Shown: positions 45,731-54,961 of the stretch, one piece after another
How positions within the stretch are numbered: the first letter of the stretch is position 1
Layout of the letters: each line of letters starts with the position of its first letter
From: Roseiarcus sp963779095
Lineage (GTDB): Bacteria > Pseudomonadota > Alphaproteobacteria > Rhizobiales > Beijerinckiaceae
Length of the DNA stretch: 64,000 nucleotides
Assembly: GCA_963779095.1 (NCBI GenBank)
Contig: CAVZWU010000018.1
Span: 248,001-312,000 of the forward strand
Direction of reading: 5' to 3'
The notes under the pieces: generated by a model
Told to the model about the DNA's origin: nothing
What the model saw: the letters and a program-made list of their open reading frames with translations, nothing else
The model's database searches: none
Made by a program: the position numbers and the translations under genes

Positions 45731-47146
45731 CACTACTTTGGCAGATTTATTCGAGGTGTCTTGAGAGGTTTCGCCTGCAATGGGGACATCGATATGGCGG
45801 CGCGCGGGCGAGAATGGCGAGCACGGCGCGCCGGATCGCGGGCAGTGTCGGCTTGGGCGGCCCTTGGCGGAATTCTTTTTCCCCCGCTCGCCTCGGCGAG
45901 GCGGCGGCTTTGCAGGTAGGCGTAGGCGATCATCGTCATGAGCGCGTGGCGGTGCAGGCCACGCCAGGATCGGCCTTCGAAGTGGTCGAGGCCGAGTTCT
46001 TCCTTGAGCTGCTGGTGGGCTTGCTCGCAGACCCATCGCGCCTTGATCGCGCCGGTGAGCGTCTTGAGGCTGGCGTCGGCAGGCAGGTTGGAAAGATAGG
46101 ATTTGCGCTCGCCCGAGGCGCGACGCTCGCCGACGAGCCAGGCCTCCTCGCCCGGCATGTGCTGCATGCCCTTGTCATGGATGCGTTGTGGCGGACCATC
46201 GGCGATCCGCACGCGCACGGCGGCGAAGGAGGCCGCCAAAGGCCCTTTGGTTCCTTTACGCCAGCTGACGCGTCGCCACTTCGCGGCGGCGAGAACGTCT
46301 TCAGCCGGCGCGGAGAGCTGATCGGGAATATGGCGCTTGCGCGGCCGCCCGCGTCCGGCGGTCGGAAACACGAGCCTGACATTGCTCGGATAGACTTTCT
46401 GCTGCTTGGGGATTCCGACCGCCCACTTCAGGCCGCGCGTGTCGAGCCCTTGGCGGAACGGCGCGGATAGGCCATAGCCTGCATCCGCCAGCACCGTCGC
46501 AAACCGAACGCCAGCGGCGCGGATGCGATCGATCTCGGCCAGCGCGATCTCCGGCTTCGTACGCGCCGCCCGCCAGTTCTCGGGCACGCGGGCCTTCGCC
46601 ATCCGGTCGGGCGCGCCGGTCCAGCTCTCCGGCAGAAACAGGCGCAGGCCGATCATCACCGGAACCTCGTCCCGCGCCAGCGTCAGCGACACAAGCGTCT
46701 GGCAATTGGCGGTCTTGCCGAGCGCCGAGGCGTATTGCGGCGCGACGCCGACCGAATGCGACCCCTTCTTCGGCAGCGCCGTGTCGTCGACGACAAGGAC
46801 TGCATTGGCGCCCCGATCAGCTTGTCCGCCTGGATCGCGAGTTCCTCTTCCAGCGGCGCTTCACTCCACACGCCGCTCGCAATGAAATGATGCAACTGGT
46901 CGTAATCGCCGGGCGCCCATCGCGACGCCATCGGCTCGACGCTCTTGCGCTCGCCCGGCCCAATCAGCCCAGCAACGTAGAGCGGACACATCCGCCGGCG
47001 CGCCTTGTGTTCGAGCCGCGCCAGGAACGGCGCAAGCCACCGATCAAGATCCCCGCCCCAGTCCGCCACGCCGCCGGCTCCGCAAAATCGCGAAGCCGAC
47101 GATCGGGCGAAAATCCTTTCCGAACTCCTAATCTGCCAAAGTAGTG
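45731..47146 (-). mobile_element. IS701-family element
   Basis: 1416 bp with terminal inverted repeats CACTACTTTGGCAGATT at both ends and a 4-bp target duplication CTAG at 45727-45730 and 47147-47150. It sits directly against the outer end of IS5 copy 2. Confidence 0.88.
45733..47069 (-). CDS. IS701-family DDE transposase, one frameshift
   Basis: N-terminal frame: LDRWLAPFLARLEHKARR, CPLYVAGLIGPGERKSVEPMA, YDQLHHFIASGVW. The frame breaks near 46815 at GATCGGGGCG; adding one base gives GGANAVLVVDDTALPKKG with the first active Asp. It continues in the frame ending at 45733 with VPVMIGLRLFLPE, TVLADAGYGLSAPFR (second Asp) and RWVCEQAHQQLKEELGLDHFEG (Glu). About 445 residues when corrected. Confidence 0.85.
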
Positions 47147-47154
47147 CTAGGCTC

Positions 47155-47593
47155 AGGACCTGTTAAAATTCTTGCGCGGGGGGTGGATTGGCTGATTCAT
47201 AGGCGAGGCTGGGGGGCCTGCCTATGACTGATTTGTTCTTGCTGTCTCAGGCTCAGATGCGTCGGATTGAGCGGTATTTTCCGCTGTCGCATGGCGTCGC
47301 GCGAGTGGACGACCGTCGGATTGTGAGCGCGATTGTTTTTGTGATCAAGAATGGGCTTCGTTGGCGCGACGCCCCGCCTGAGTATGGTCCGCACAAGACG
47401 ATCTACAATCGGTTTGTTCGTTGGAGCCGTCTGGGGGTGTTCAACAAGATTTTCGCAGCGTTGGCGCACAGGGGCCGCAATCCCGAGCGGGTCATGATCG
47501 ACGCCACGCATCTAAAGGCGCATCGCACCGCCGCGAGCCTTTTAAAAAAGGGCCTGTTCCCCGACGTATCGGGCGCACCAAAGGCGGCTTGAC
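47155..47593 (+). mobile_element. IS5-type (two-ORF) element, 5' part
   Basis: Left end region plus the first transposase frame (ATG 47224): MTDLFLLSQAQMRRIERYF, VDDRRIVSAIVFVIKNGLRWRD, YGPHKTIYNRFVRWS, VMIDATHLKAHRTAASLL. It stops at the IS3 element; the second half is not found beyond it. Related to the remnant at 30470-30622. Confidence 0.8.
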
Positions 47594-47669
47594 TGAACTG
47601 GACCCCATTCGTAGGACCACGAGGGGTTGAATTTAAGGTGTGATCTCGCCTGCGCTTGTCGTTCAAGAA

Positions 47670-48614
47670 TCAAGCTGCTTCTTGCGGCTTCTGTCTCTGC
47701 TGTGGGTATGTGGGCAACGCGTTTGCGTTGTCCAAGCGAAGCGGCATATCCACAGCCCTCGCCGCCGCCTCGATTTTGTCCATGCCGCCGCGCCACACCG
47801 CCATCGGCATTTGGTTGTTCATCGCCTGGTGCGGGCGCCGAAAATTGTAAAAGGTCATCCAGGAACTGATGCCGGACCGCGCCTCGCCGCCATCGGCGTA
47901 GGCTTTCAGATGCACTTCTTCGTACTTGATCGAGCGCCACAGCCGTTCGATGAAAATGTTGTCCATGAAGCGGCCGCGTCCGTCCATCGAAATCACGACG
48001 CCGGCCGCCGCAAGCTTGCTGGTGAAAGCCTCGGCAGTGAAAGTGGAGCCCTGATCGGTATTGAAAATCCGCGGCTTTCCGAACCGAAGCAGCGCCTCCT
48101 CCAGCGCCGCCGCGCAGAAGCTCGCATCGTTGGTGTTCGACAGCCGCCATGCCAGAACCGCCCGGCTGGCCCAGTCGATGATCACCACCAGATAGAGGAA
48201 GCCGCACGCCATTGGGATGAAGGTCACGTCGGCCGCCCACACGTGGTTCGGCTCGACAATCTTCAGGCCGCGCAGCAGGTAGGGGTATATCTTGTGCCCG
48301 GGCGCGCCTTTGCTCGCGCCAGGGCGCGGAACCAGCGCCTCGATCCCCATCACCCGCATCAGCCGCCGCACCCGCTTGCGGTTGACCCCAGGGCCTTCCT
48401 TGTTGAGTTCGAAGGTCATTCGCCGCGAGCCGTAGAACGGAAGTTCGAGATGCAATTCGTCGATGCGGCGCATCACCGCCAGATCGTCCGCCTCGGCGAC
48501 GGGCTTGGGGCGGTAGACCCCCGAGCGCGCCACGCTCAACAGCGCGCATTGGCGGCGCACCGACAGGTCCTCGCCAGGCCGTTCGACCATCGCTCTTCGA
48601 TCGGGCGCGCTCAT
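47670..48614 (-). CDS. IS3-family transposase OrfB
   Basis: Integrase-like catalytic subunit. RRMTFELNKEGPGVNRKRVRRLM (shown in part: NRKRVRRLMRVMGIEAL), VWAADVTFIPM (first Asp), FNTDQGSTFTAEAF (second Asp), and SIKYEEVHLKAYADGGEA (Glu), ending FYNFRRPHQAMN. ATG 48614 overlaps the orfA stop; a fused OrfAB may also form by frameshifting. Frame intact, so the element may be active. Confidence 0.92.
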   Translation of the reverse strand: MSAPDRRAMVERPGEDLSVRRQCALLSVARSGVYRPKPVAEADDLAVMRRIDELHLELPFYGSRRMTFELNKEGPGVNRKRVRRLMRVMGIEALVPRPGASKGAPGHKIYPYLLRGLKIVEPNHVWAADVTFIPMACGFLYLVVIIDWASRAVLAWRLSNTNDASFCAAALEEALLRFGKPRIFNTDQGSTFTAEAFTSKLAAAGVVISMDGRGRFMDNIFIERLWRSIKYEEVHLKAYADGGEARSGISSWMTFYNFRRPHQAMNNQMPMAVWRGGMDKIEAAARAVDMPLRLDNANALPTYPQQRQKPQEAA

Positions 48615-48937
48615 CGCCCTGGCCTCCTGGCCAAGAAATCCCGTTCGACCGTCAGTTGGCCGATCTTGGCGTAGAGCTTGGCCGTCTCGCGCTCGCGCTC
48701 CTCCTCGCCATCCCCCGAACCGCTCGCCCCTCGGGCGAACAGGCTCGCCGCATTGTCGAGAACTTGCTTCTTCAAGGCATAAATCTGGTTCGGATGCACC
48801 CCGTGCCGCTTCGCCAGTTCCGGAACCGTCGCATCCTCGCGCAGCGCCTCAACGGCAATCTTCGCTTTGAACGCCGCATCAAACTTCTTGCGTGACTTCG
48901 TGTTCGGGCGCCTCAAAGACTGGCGGCGCATCCACAC
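48611..48937 (-). CDS. IS3-family transposase OrfA
   Basis: About 106 residues with a helix-turn-helix (KFDAAFKAKIAVEALRE, PELAKRHGVHPNQIYALKKQ) and a leucine-zipper-like C-terminal part (KIGQLTVERDFL). The start is probably at or near 48931. It overlaps orfB by 4 bases (ATGA). Confidence 0.9.
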   Translation of the reverse strand: MWMRRQSLRRPNTKSRKKFDAAFKAKIAVEALREDATVPELAKRHGVHPNQIYALKKQVLDNAASLFARGASGSGDGEEERERETAKLYAKIGQLTVERDFLARRPGR

Positions 48938-49149
48938 CCGATACGACCGTTGCGCCCATACCTACTTCTCGGCAATCTGCATCGCCGCAGCCGTCATATT
49001 CTGGCTGTGATCAATGAGTTCAGACCTTGATAAACAGGGCCGTCTCGCCTTTCCACCGAGCAACGCACCGCGAGCCCAGGAGCGAAAAGCGCAGGCGCTA
49101 TGCTATCCTTGAGGCTTGCGCCGCGCAGCAAGGAGCGGAGCCGAGATCC

Positions 49150-50394
49150 ATGAAGAGCGAGGAAGACCCGACTTCCCCCGGTTCGCGAGACGCTATCCGC
49201 GCCTTTTATGAGTTGCATCCCTATCCGGCGCCAGTCAGCAGCCTCGAGCGGCGCCTTGATCTCTATCGCGATCCGCGCCGCCGCCGGGCGCAAAATCTGC
49301 TGCTCTGGCCGTTGGAGAAGCCGCGCGCCGACAGGAAAATTTTGATCGCCGGGTGCGGAACGTCGCAGGCAGCCCGCCACGCCATGATGGAGCCTGAGGC
49401 GCGCATAACCGCAATCGACATCAGCGAAACGAGTTTGCGTCATACCCGCGACCTTCGAGCGAAGCATGACATACGAAACTTGCAGCTCCATCGGCTTGCG
49501 ATCGAGCGGATTGAAGAGCTCGGCGAGACGTTCGACCAGATTGTTTGCACAGGCGTGCTTCATCACCTGAGCGACCCGGACGCCGGATTAAGGTCGCTCC
49601 GCAACGTCCTCACCGTCGACGGCGCCATGCACGTCATGGTCTACGCGCCTTACGGGCGCGCTGGAGTTTATATGATGCAGGACTATTGCCGGCTCTTGGG
49701 GATCGGCGTCCGGGATGCGGAATTGCGGGATCTCAGCAAGACGATTCAGGCGCTGTCCTCCGACCACCCAATCGCCGGCGTATTGAAACGGGCGAAGGAT
49801 TTCGCCCAGCCCGACGCGCTCGCTGACGCATTGCTCAACCCCCAGGACCGCGCCTATTCCGTGTCGCAGCTCTACGAGTGGCTTGAGCGGTGCGGGCTCA
49901 AGTTTGGACGCTGGCATGAACAGGCGCCCTATCTTCCGCAATGCGGAGCGATCGCACGGACGCCTCACGCGGCGCGTCTGACCGCGCTTCCCTCGCCCGC
50001 GCAACATGCAGCGATGGAGCTCTTGCGCGGGACGATGGACAGGCATGGTTTCATCACCTACCGCGACGACCGCGAACGCGAACCTCAGCCCATCACATTC
50101 GAGGGTGGCGCCTGGCGGAGCTTCGTTCCGGTTCGCTCGCCATGGATGCTCACGATCAAGGATCGAGCGCCCCGCGGCGTCTCCGCCGTGCTCATCAATC
50201 CGCGTCACATGTATCCAGATCTTGCGCTTTTTATCGACGCTGCGCAGGAGCGGCTCTTGAAGGCAATCGACGGCGAGCGTTCGGCCGGCGAGATTTTACA
50301 AAGCGCCGTGATGAGTGAGGAGACCGGCCGCGCGTTTTTCCAGCGCCTCTGGGAGCACGATCTGATCATGTTCGACGCGAAAGGGCCGAAGTGA
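49150..50394 (+). CDS. SAM-dependent methyltransferase, class I
   Basis: 414 residues from ATG 49150 (AAGGAG site upstream). An N-terminal segment IRAFYELHPYPAP precedes the methyltransferase domain: ILIAGCGTSQAARHAM (motif I), ITAIDISETSL, FDQIVCTGVLHHLSDPDAGL and VDGAMHVMVYAPYG. The C-terminal 130 residues form an extra domain (ITFEGGAWRSFVPVRSPW, then LLKAIDGERSAGEIL) often seen in proteins modifying large or unusual substrates. Substrate unknown. It is convergent with the FGE gene (17-base gap). Confidence 0.82.
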   Translation: MKSEEDPTSPGSRDAIRAFYELHPYPAPVSSLERRLDLYRDPRRRRAQNLLLWPLEKPRADRKILIAGCGTSQAARHAMMEPEARITAIDISETSLRHTRDLRAKHDIRNLQLHRLAIERIEELGETFDQIVCTGVLHHLSDPDAGLRSLRNVLTVDGAMHVMVYAPYGRAGVYMMQDYCRLLGIGVRDAELRDLSKTIQALSSDHPIAGVLKRAKDFAQPDALADALLNPQDRAYSVSQLYEWLERCGLKFGRWHEQAPYLPQCGAIARTPHAARLTALPSPAQHAAMELLRGTMDRHGFITYRDDREREPQPITFEGGAWRSFVPVRSPWMLTIKDRAPRGVSAVLINPRHMYPDLALFIDAAQERLLKAIDGERSAGEILQSAVMSEETGRAFFQRLWEHDLIMFDAKGPK

Positions 50395-50411
50395 CTCTCG
50401 CGGATCGCGCG

Positions 50412-51452
50412 TCAACCCCTCGCAGCGCGCACGATGCAGCGGAAGCCTACGTGGCTCGTCGATGTGTCGATCGGCTCGGCGTGCCGCGCGGCCGGCCGGT
50501 AACGCTTGCAATAGTTCGGCGCACATAGATGCGAGCCGCCCTTCAGCACCTTGCGGGGAATACGAATCTCGGGCTGGCAGGGATCGTAGCTCTGCGCCTC
50601 CGGGCCGCCGCGCGGGTTCTGCGGCACGCAGCACGCCTTGGGCGCATCCGCCGGATGACGGGTCGACCAGAAGTCGGTCGTCCACTCCCAGACATTGCCG
50701 ATCATGTCGTAGATTCCATGGCCGTTTGGCGGAAACGATCGGACCGGCGATGTGTGCTCAAAGCCGTCCTGCTTCAGGTTCTGCTGTGGAAACGCGCCCT
50801 GCCAGGTGTTGGCCATATGCTTGCCGCCAGGCGTCAACTCGTCACCCCAAGCGTATTCCGCGCCATCAAGCCCGCCGCGCGCGGCAAACTCCCACTCAGC
50901 CTCGGTCGGCAATTCCTTGCCCGCCCAGCGCGCGTAAGCCTCGGCGTCGCGATAGGCGACATGCACGACGGGGTGGTCGTCCATTCCGCTAATCGAGCTG
51001 CGCGGCCCATAGGGCCTTCGCCAATCGGCGCCAAATTTGAACCGCCACCATTGCGACCAGTCCTTGAGATCGACCGGCCCCTTCAGAGGCGAAAAGACGA
51101 GCGATCCCGCTTTGAGCATGTACGGCAACGCGCCCGGGTAATCCTCCGCCCTTGGCGCGATCTCGGCGAAGGTGACATGCTTCGTCGCGTTGACGAACTT
51201 GCGGAAATGGCGGTTCGTCACCGGCGTGCGGTCGATCCAGAACGCGTCGACGTTGACCCGGTGGACTGGCGCCTCCTCGGGATAGTGCTTGTCCGATCCC
51301 ATGTGGAACTCGCCCCCCGGCACGAAGATCATGTCGGCACGCGAATCCGCCTCAGGCGTTTTGACGCGGTTGGAAACCTGGTTCAGTGAACTCATGTCGC
51401 CCTGCTGGTCGGCCGGATGGCGAGGAATGGCATGGATTGCGTCCACATTCAA
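50412..51452 (-). CDS. Formylglycine-generating enzyme (SUMF1/FGE family)
   Basis: Oxidises the Cys of sulfatase CxPxR-type motifs to formylglycine. 346 residues (an internal ATG at 51395 is an alternative). Marks: MIFVPGGEFHMGSD, VDAFWIDRTPVTNRHF, LPTEAEWEFAARGG, GNVWEWTTDFW, KVLKGGSHLCAPNYCKRYRPAAR and GFRC. The two copper-binding active Cys are about 310 and 315 (CAPNYC), so it is a true FGE rather than a degenerate relative. The sulfatase at 40114-41658 is the obvious client, separated now by mobile elements. Confidence 0.93.
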   Translation of the reverse strand: MNVDAIHAIPRHPADQQGDMSSLNQVSNRVKTPEADSRADMIFVPGGEFHMGSDKHYPEEAPVHRVNVDAFWIDRTPVTNRHFRKFVNATKHVTFAEIAPRAEDYPGALPYMLKAGSLVFSPLKGPVDLKDWSQWWRFKFGADWRRPYGPRSSISGMDDHPVVHVAYRDAEAYARWAGKELPTEAEWEFAARGGLDGAEYAWGDELTPGGKHMANTWQGAFPQQNLKQDGFEHTSPVRSFPPNGHGIYDMIGNVWEWTTDFWSTRHPADAPKACCVPQNPRGGPEAQSYDPCQPEIRIPRKVLKGGSHLCAPNYCKRYRPAARHAEPIDTSTSHVGFRCIVRAARG

Positions 51453-52239
51453 AACGGCAATCTTGAAACCGGCCGCCGCTGTAATAGATCAGCAAGCGGC
51501 GCTCTCGGCCGCCCAAATGGCTCAGTCGCTGCGCGCTTGCTTCTCAGGCTCGTGGCGATCGCTATTGGCGCCGCCCCCAGCGCCAAGTCTGGCGTAGCGA
51601 GCCTGCAGCTTAGCAAAAGGTAACAAAAAGCCATCGTTTTCGGGGACGGCCGGAACCCGGTCTTTATTGACGCGTTTTACCGTAGCGATCTTGGTTGGAG
51701 TCGTAATAATGTTAAATGTTTTGTTGAATCATAGCCCGCCTTTCGTCATCGGCGAACTTATGCTCGCGCTCTCCCTCGCGCTATTCGGCGTCGCTTTAAC
51801 AGGAGCCGTGCGCGACAGATATTCGGCGAGAGTTCCGGTAGCCAGGACACGGGACCGATCGCCTCACTGACGGCGACACGGTCGTTCTGCCGCAACCTGG
51901 GCCGGAGAAGCATAAGGCTCTTTTGAATCGCAGATTGACGTTGGTTTCATACGCGGGATAGTTTCTCCAATAATGATCTGATTTGAGACGAGACCGACCC
52001 CGTGGCGCGCTCGGAGTCACGCTTGGCCCCTCTGATCTCAGAGCCGCCTTCGCGCGCGATGGGCCTGTCATAGGATCTGACGATATCTCTGAAGGCGCGA
52101 CGCATCGGCTGGAGCTGACGACGTCGGCGCACACGAGAGGAAACCGAAGCGCGGGATTCGCACAAGCTGCGGCGCAAGACCGTAATTCGAGACGAGTCCA
52201 TTACACGCGAAGGCGTGAACACGAAAAGGGAGGAGCGCG
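51453..52239. other. Intergenic region with one doubtful small gene
   Basis: About 790 bases between the divergent FGE and sugar-binding-protein genes. Apart from a 53-codon frame at 51709-51870 nothing coding is supported. Promoters for both flanking genes should lie here. Confidence 0.5.
51709..51870 (+). CDS. Possible small membrane protein
   Basis: ATG 51709, 53 residues: one long hydrophobic stretch (VIGELMLALSLALFGVALTGAV) after a short N-terminal part, then a basic tail. The open frame extends back to a TTG at 51667. The ribosome-binding site is weak and no family is known, so this is doubtful. Confidence 0.3.
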   Translation: MLNVLLNHSPPFVIGELMLALSLALFGVALTGAVRDRYSARVPVARTRDRSPH

Positions 52240-53346
52240 ATGAAGGTTGAAGCCAATCCCCATGCCCTGTTAGGCGGCGCCGTTGCGCTTGTCGCCCTAT
52301 TCGCCGCAGCGCCGTCCATTGCGGACGCCGTGTCCGACGCCAAGGCCGCAGTCGCCAAATACGCCGGTCCGCAAACCACCTGGGAGGGGCCGGCCCAGGC
52401 GCCGAAGCCTGAGCCCGGCAAGAAGATCGTGTTCCTGTCCGGGGATGAGCAGAACGATATTTCTCATCTCTACGGCGTCTACATTAAAGAAGCCGGCGAG
52501 AAGCTAGGCTGGAAGGTCACGGTCATCGATGGCAAGGGCAGCCCGACGTCCTGGCTCGCCGGCATGAATCAGGCGATCGCCTTGAAGCCGGACGGCATCG
52601 CGCTGTTCGCCGACGCTGCCAGTCTACAAGATCCGATCAAGGCCGGCGTCGCGCAGGGGATCAAATTCGTCGGCCTCCACGCCGCAGGCTTGCCCGGCCC
52701 ACAACCCGATCTCCACCTGTTCGTCAACATCCAGGAGGATCCGCGCGAGATCGGCAAGGCCGAAGCCGACTGGGCGATCGCCGATTCGGACGGCAAGGCG
52801 CATGTCGTTATTCTCAGCCATAACGAATATGCGATCGCCAAGGTCAAGTCGATGGCGACCAAGGACGAGATCGAGAAATGTCCCGGCTGCAAGCTGCTCG
52901 ACTACGTCAACTCGCCCGCTTCCGAAGCGGCCCAGCGCCAACCGCAGCTGACCACGAGTTGGGTTCAGCGCTTCGGCCTGCCACTCTATGCGACCTCCGT
53001 CGGCGACAACGACTGGGATTTCGCCGTGCCGGTGCTGCGCTCGGGCGGCGTCAAGCCGGATGAGGTGAAGCTGATCGGCGCCGACGGCAATCGCTCGGCC
53101 TACGACCGCATCCGCAAAGGCGGCCAGTACCAGGTGGTGACAGTCAGCGAGCCGATCGAACTCCAGGCCTGGCAAGCGGTCGACGAACTCAACCGCGCGT
53201 TCCACAACGAGCCGCAAAGCGGATTCGTGCAGCCGCCGTTCCTGGTCACCAAGGACAACATTCACGCTGAGGGCGGCGATCAGAACACCTTCATCCCCAG
53301 CAACAACTATAAGCAGCATTATCTCGAAATCTGGGGCGTGAAATAG
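52240..53346 (+). CDS. Sugar ABC transporter substrate-binding protein
   Basis: 368 residues with a signal peptide ending near SIADA and a GGGAGGA ribosome-binding site. Periplasmic-binding type 1 fold: KKIVFLSGDEQNDISH, SWLAGMNQAIALKPDGIALFA, IKFVGLHAAG, then DEVKLIGADGNRSAYDRI and SEPIELQAWQAVDELNRAF. First gene of a binding protein-ATPase-permease set. Ligand unknown; the cluster shape points to a monosaccharide or similar. Confidence 0.9.
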   Translation: MKVEANPHALLGGAVALVALFAAAPSIADAVSDAKAAVAKYAGPQTTWEGPAQAPKPEPGKKIVFLSGDEQNDISHLYGVYIKEAGEKLGWKVTVIDGKGSPTSWLAGMNQAIALKPDGIALFADAASLQDPIKAGVAQGIKFVGLHAAGLPGPQPDLHLFVNIQEDPREIGKAEADWAIADSDGKAHVVILSHNEYAIAKVKSMATKDEIEKCPGCKLLDYVNSPASEAAQRQPQLTTSWVQRFGLPLYATSVGDNDWDFAVPVLRSGGVKPDEVKLIGADGNRSAYDRIRKGGQYQVVTVSEPIELQAWQAVDELNRAFHNEPQSGFVQPPFLVTKDNIHAEGGDQNTFIPSNNYKQHYLEIWGVK

Positions 53347-53419
53347 CCTCAAAGGCAGCCCCGGCGGGATATGCCCGCCGGGATTGTCGCGCCATCCCGT
53401 TGCGACGATAAAATCGATC

Positions 53420-54961
53420 GTGGATCGTGTTGAGCAAATCCGCGCCGACGGCGGCTCGGCGCCGCTGCTCATGATGACCGGGCTCGTCAAGCGATTTACC
53501 GGCACGGTCGCGCTCGATCATGTCGATTTCGACGTCCGCCGCGGCGAGGTTCACGCGCTGCTCGGCCAGAACGGGGCCGGCAAGTCGACGCTGATCAAGG
53601 TGTTGGCCGGGGTCTACAAAGCCGACGCGGGCGACATCGTGTTTGACGGAAGGCCAGCCCAACCGGGAGCGGATCGACTGCCGATCGCCTTCATCCACCA
53701 GGATCTGGGGCTGGTCGAATGGATGACGATCGCCGAGAACGTCGCCATTCAGACCGGCTATCCGCGGTCGCGGGCCGGCCTCGTATCGTGGCCGAAGGTG
53801 AAAAGCGCGGCCGCGCAGGCGCTCGCGATCATGGGCAGCGACCTCGATCCGGAGGCGCCGGTATCTTCTCTTCCGGCGGCCGAGCGCTCGCTCGTCGCCA
53901 TCGGCCGGGCGCTGGCGATCAAATCGGACATTGTCGTGTTGGATGAACCGACCGCGGCGCTTCCCGAGGCCGACGTCGAACGCCTGCTCGAGACGCTGCG
54001 GCACCTTCGCGCCAACAACATCGGCGTCGTCTACGTCACCCATCGGTTGGACGAGGTCCTGCGCATCGCCGATCGAGTCACGGTTCTTCGCGACGGGCGC
54101 CGGCTGGCGACAGTTAAGGCGAGCGACACCAACGCCGGCGAACTGGTGCGGATGATTGTCGGACGCTCGATGAGCGACGCCTTCGTGAGGCCGGCGCCGC
54201 CTTCCGAGTTGAGCGCCTTTTCGGCGGCGGACCTCGTCGCCGAACACGTCGGCCCGGTCTCCTTCTCCCTCGCGGCGGGGGAAACCCTCGGGCTCGTGGG
54301 CTTGCGCGGCGCCGGGCATCACACGGTCGGCCGTGCGATCTTCGGCCAGACGCGAATGGCCTCGGGGCGCCTCATGCTCGATGGTCAGCCGATCGCGCCC
54401 TCAAATCCCGCGGAAGCGATGGCCGGCGGCGTCGGCTTCGTCTCGAGCAGGCGAGCCGAGGAGGGCCTCGCCTCGAACCTGGACGTGCGCGAGAATATCT
54501 ACCTGAACCCGGCGGCGAGCGGCAGAGGGGTGCTCGAATGGATTCCCCGAGCGAGGGAACTTGGCGAAGCGCAAGCGGCGGTCAGGCGCTTTTCCATCAA
54601 GACGGCTGGCGTGGATGAACCCGTTGCGACCTTGTCCGGCGGCAATCAACAGAAGGTGGTCCTTGCGCGCTGGATGGAGGCCAACGTGAAGCTGCTCATT
54701 CTCGAGGAGCCGACGATCGGCGTCGACGTCGGCGCAAAGGCCGACATCTATCACCTGCTGCAATCCTCGCTGCGCAGAGGGTTGGCGGTTCTCTTGATCT
54801 CGTCGGATTTCGAGGAGGTCGAGCGGATCTGCCATCGCGCGCTGGTCTTCAGCCGCGGCCAGGTGGCGGCGGAAATTCCGGGCTACGCCCTGACTATCGC
54901 GGCGCTAACTTCGGCGGCGTCTGGCGGAAGCTGGACCGCCCGCCATAGGGCGCCCTTATGA
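53420..54961 (+). CDS. Sugar ABC transporter ATP-binding protein (RbsA type)
   Basis: Double ATPase. Domain 1: Walker A GQNGAGKST, a degenerate signature LPAAERSLVAIGRAL, Walker B VVLDEPTAALPE. Domain 2: a degenerate P-loop GLRGAGHHTVGRAI, signature LSGGNQQKVVLARWM, and LILEEPTIGVDVGAK. This pairing of one good and one poor site is typical. Start uncertain: GTG 53420 is chosen; TTG 53384 and ATG 53471 are also possible. The stop overlaps the permease ATG (ATGA). Confidence 0.9.
   Translation: MDRVEQIRADGGSAPLLMMTGLVKRFTGTVALDHVDFDVRRGEVHALLGQNGAGKSTLIKVLAGVYKADAGDIVFDGRPAQPGADRLPIAFIHQDLGLVEWMTIAENVAIQTGYPRSRAGLVSWPKVKSAAAQALAIMGSDLDPEAPVSSLPAAERSLVAIGRALAIKSDIVVLDEPTAALPEADVERLLETLRHLRANNIGVVYVTHRLDEVLRIADRVTVLRDGRRLATVKASDTNAGELVRMIVGRSMSDAFVRPAPPSELSAFSAADLVAEHVGPVSFSLAAGETLGLVGLRGAGHHTVGRAIFGQTRMASGRLMLDGQPIAPSNPAEAMAGGVGFVSSRRAEEGLASNLDVRENIYLNPAASGRGVLEWIPRARELGEAQAAVRRFSIKTAGVDEPVATLSGGNQQKVVLARWMEANVKLLILEEPTIGVDVGAKADIYHLLQSSLRRGLAVLLISSDFEEVERICHRALVFSRGQVAAEIPGYALTIAALTSAASGGSWTARHRAPL

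Larger units (their letters stand above)
47594..49022 (-). mobile_element. IS3-family element
   Basis: 1429 bp. Terminal bases TGAACT / AGTTCA and a 3-bp duplication GAC at 47591-47593 and 49023-49025. It holds orfA and orfB in the usual overlap. Confidence 0.82.
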
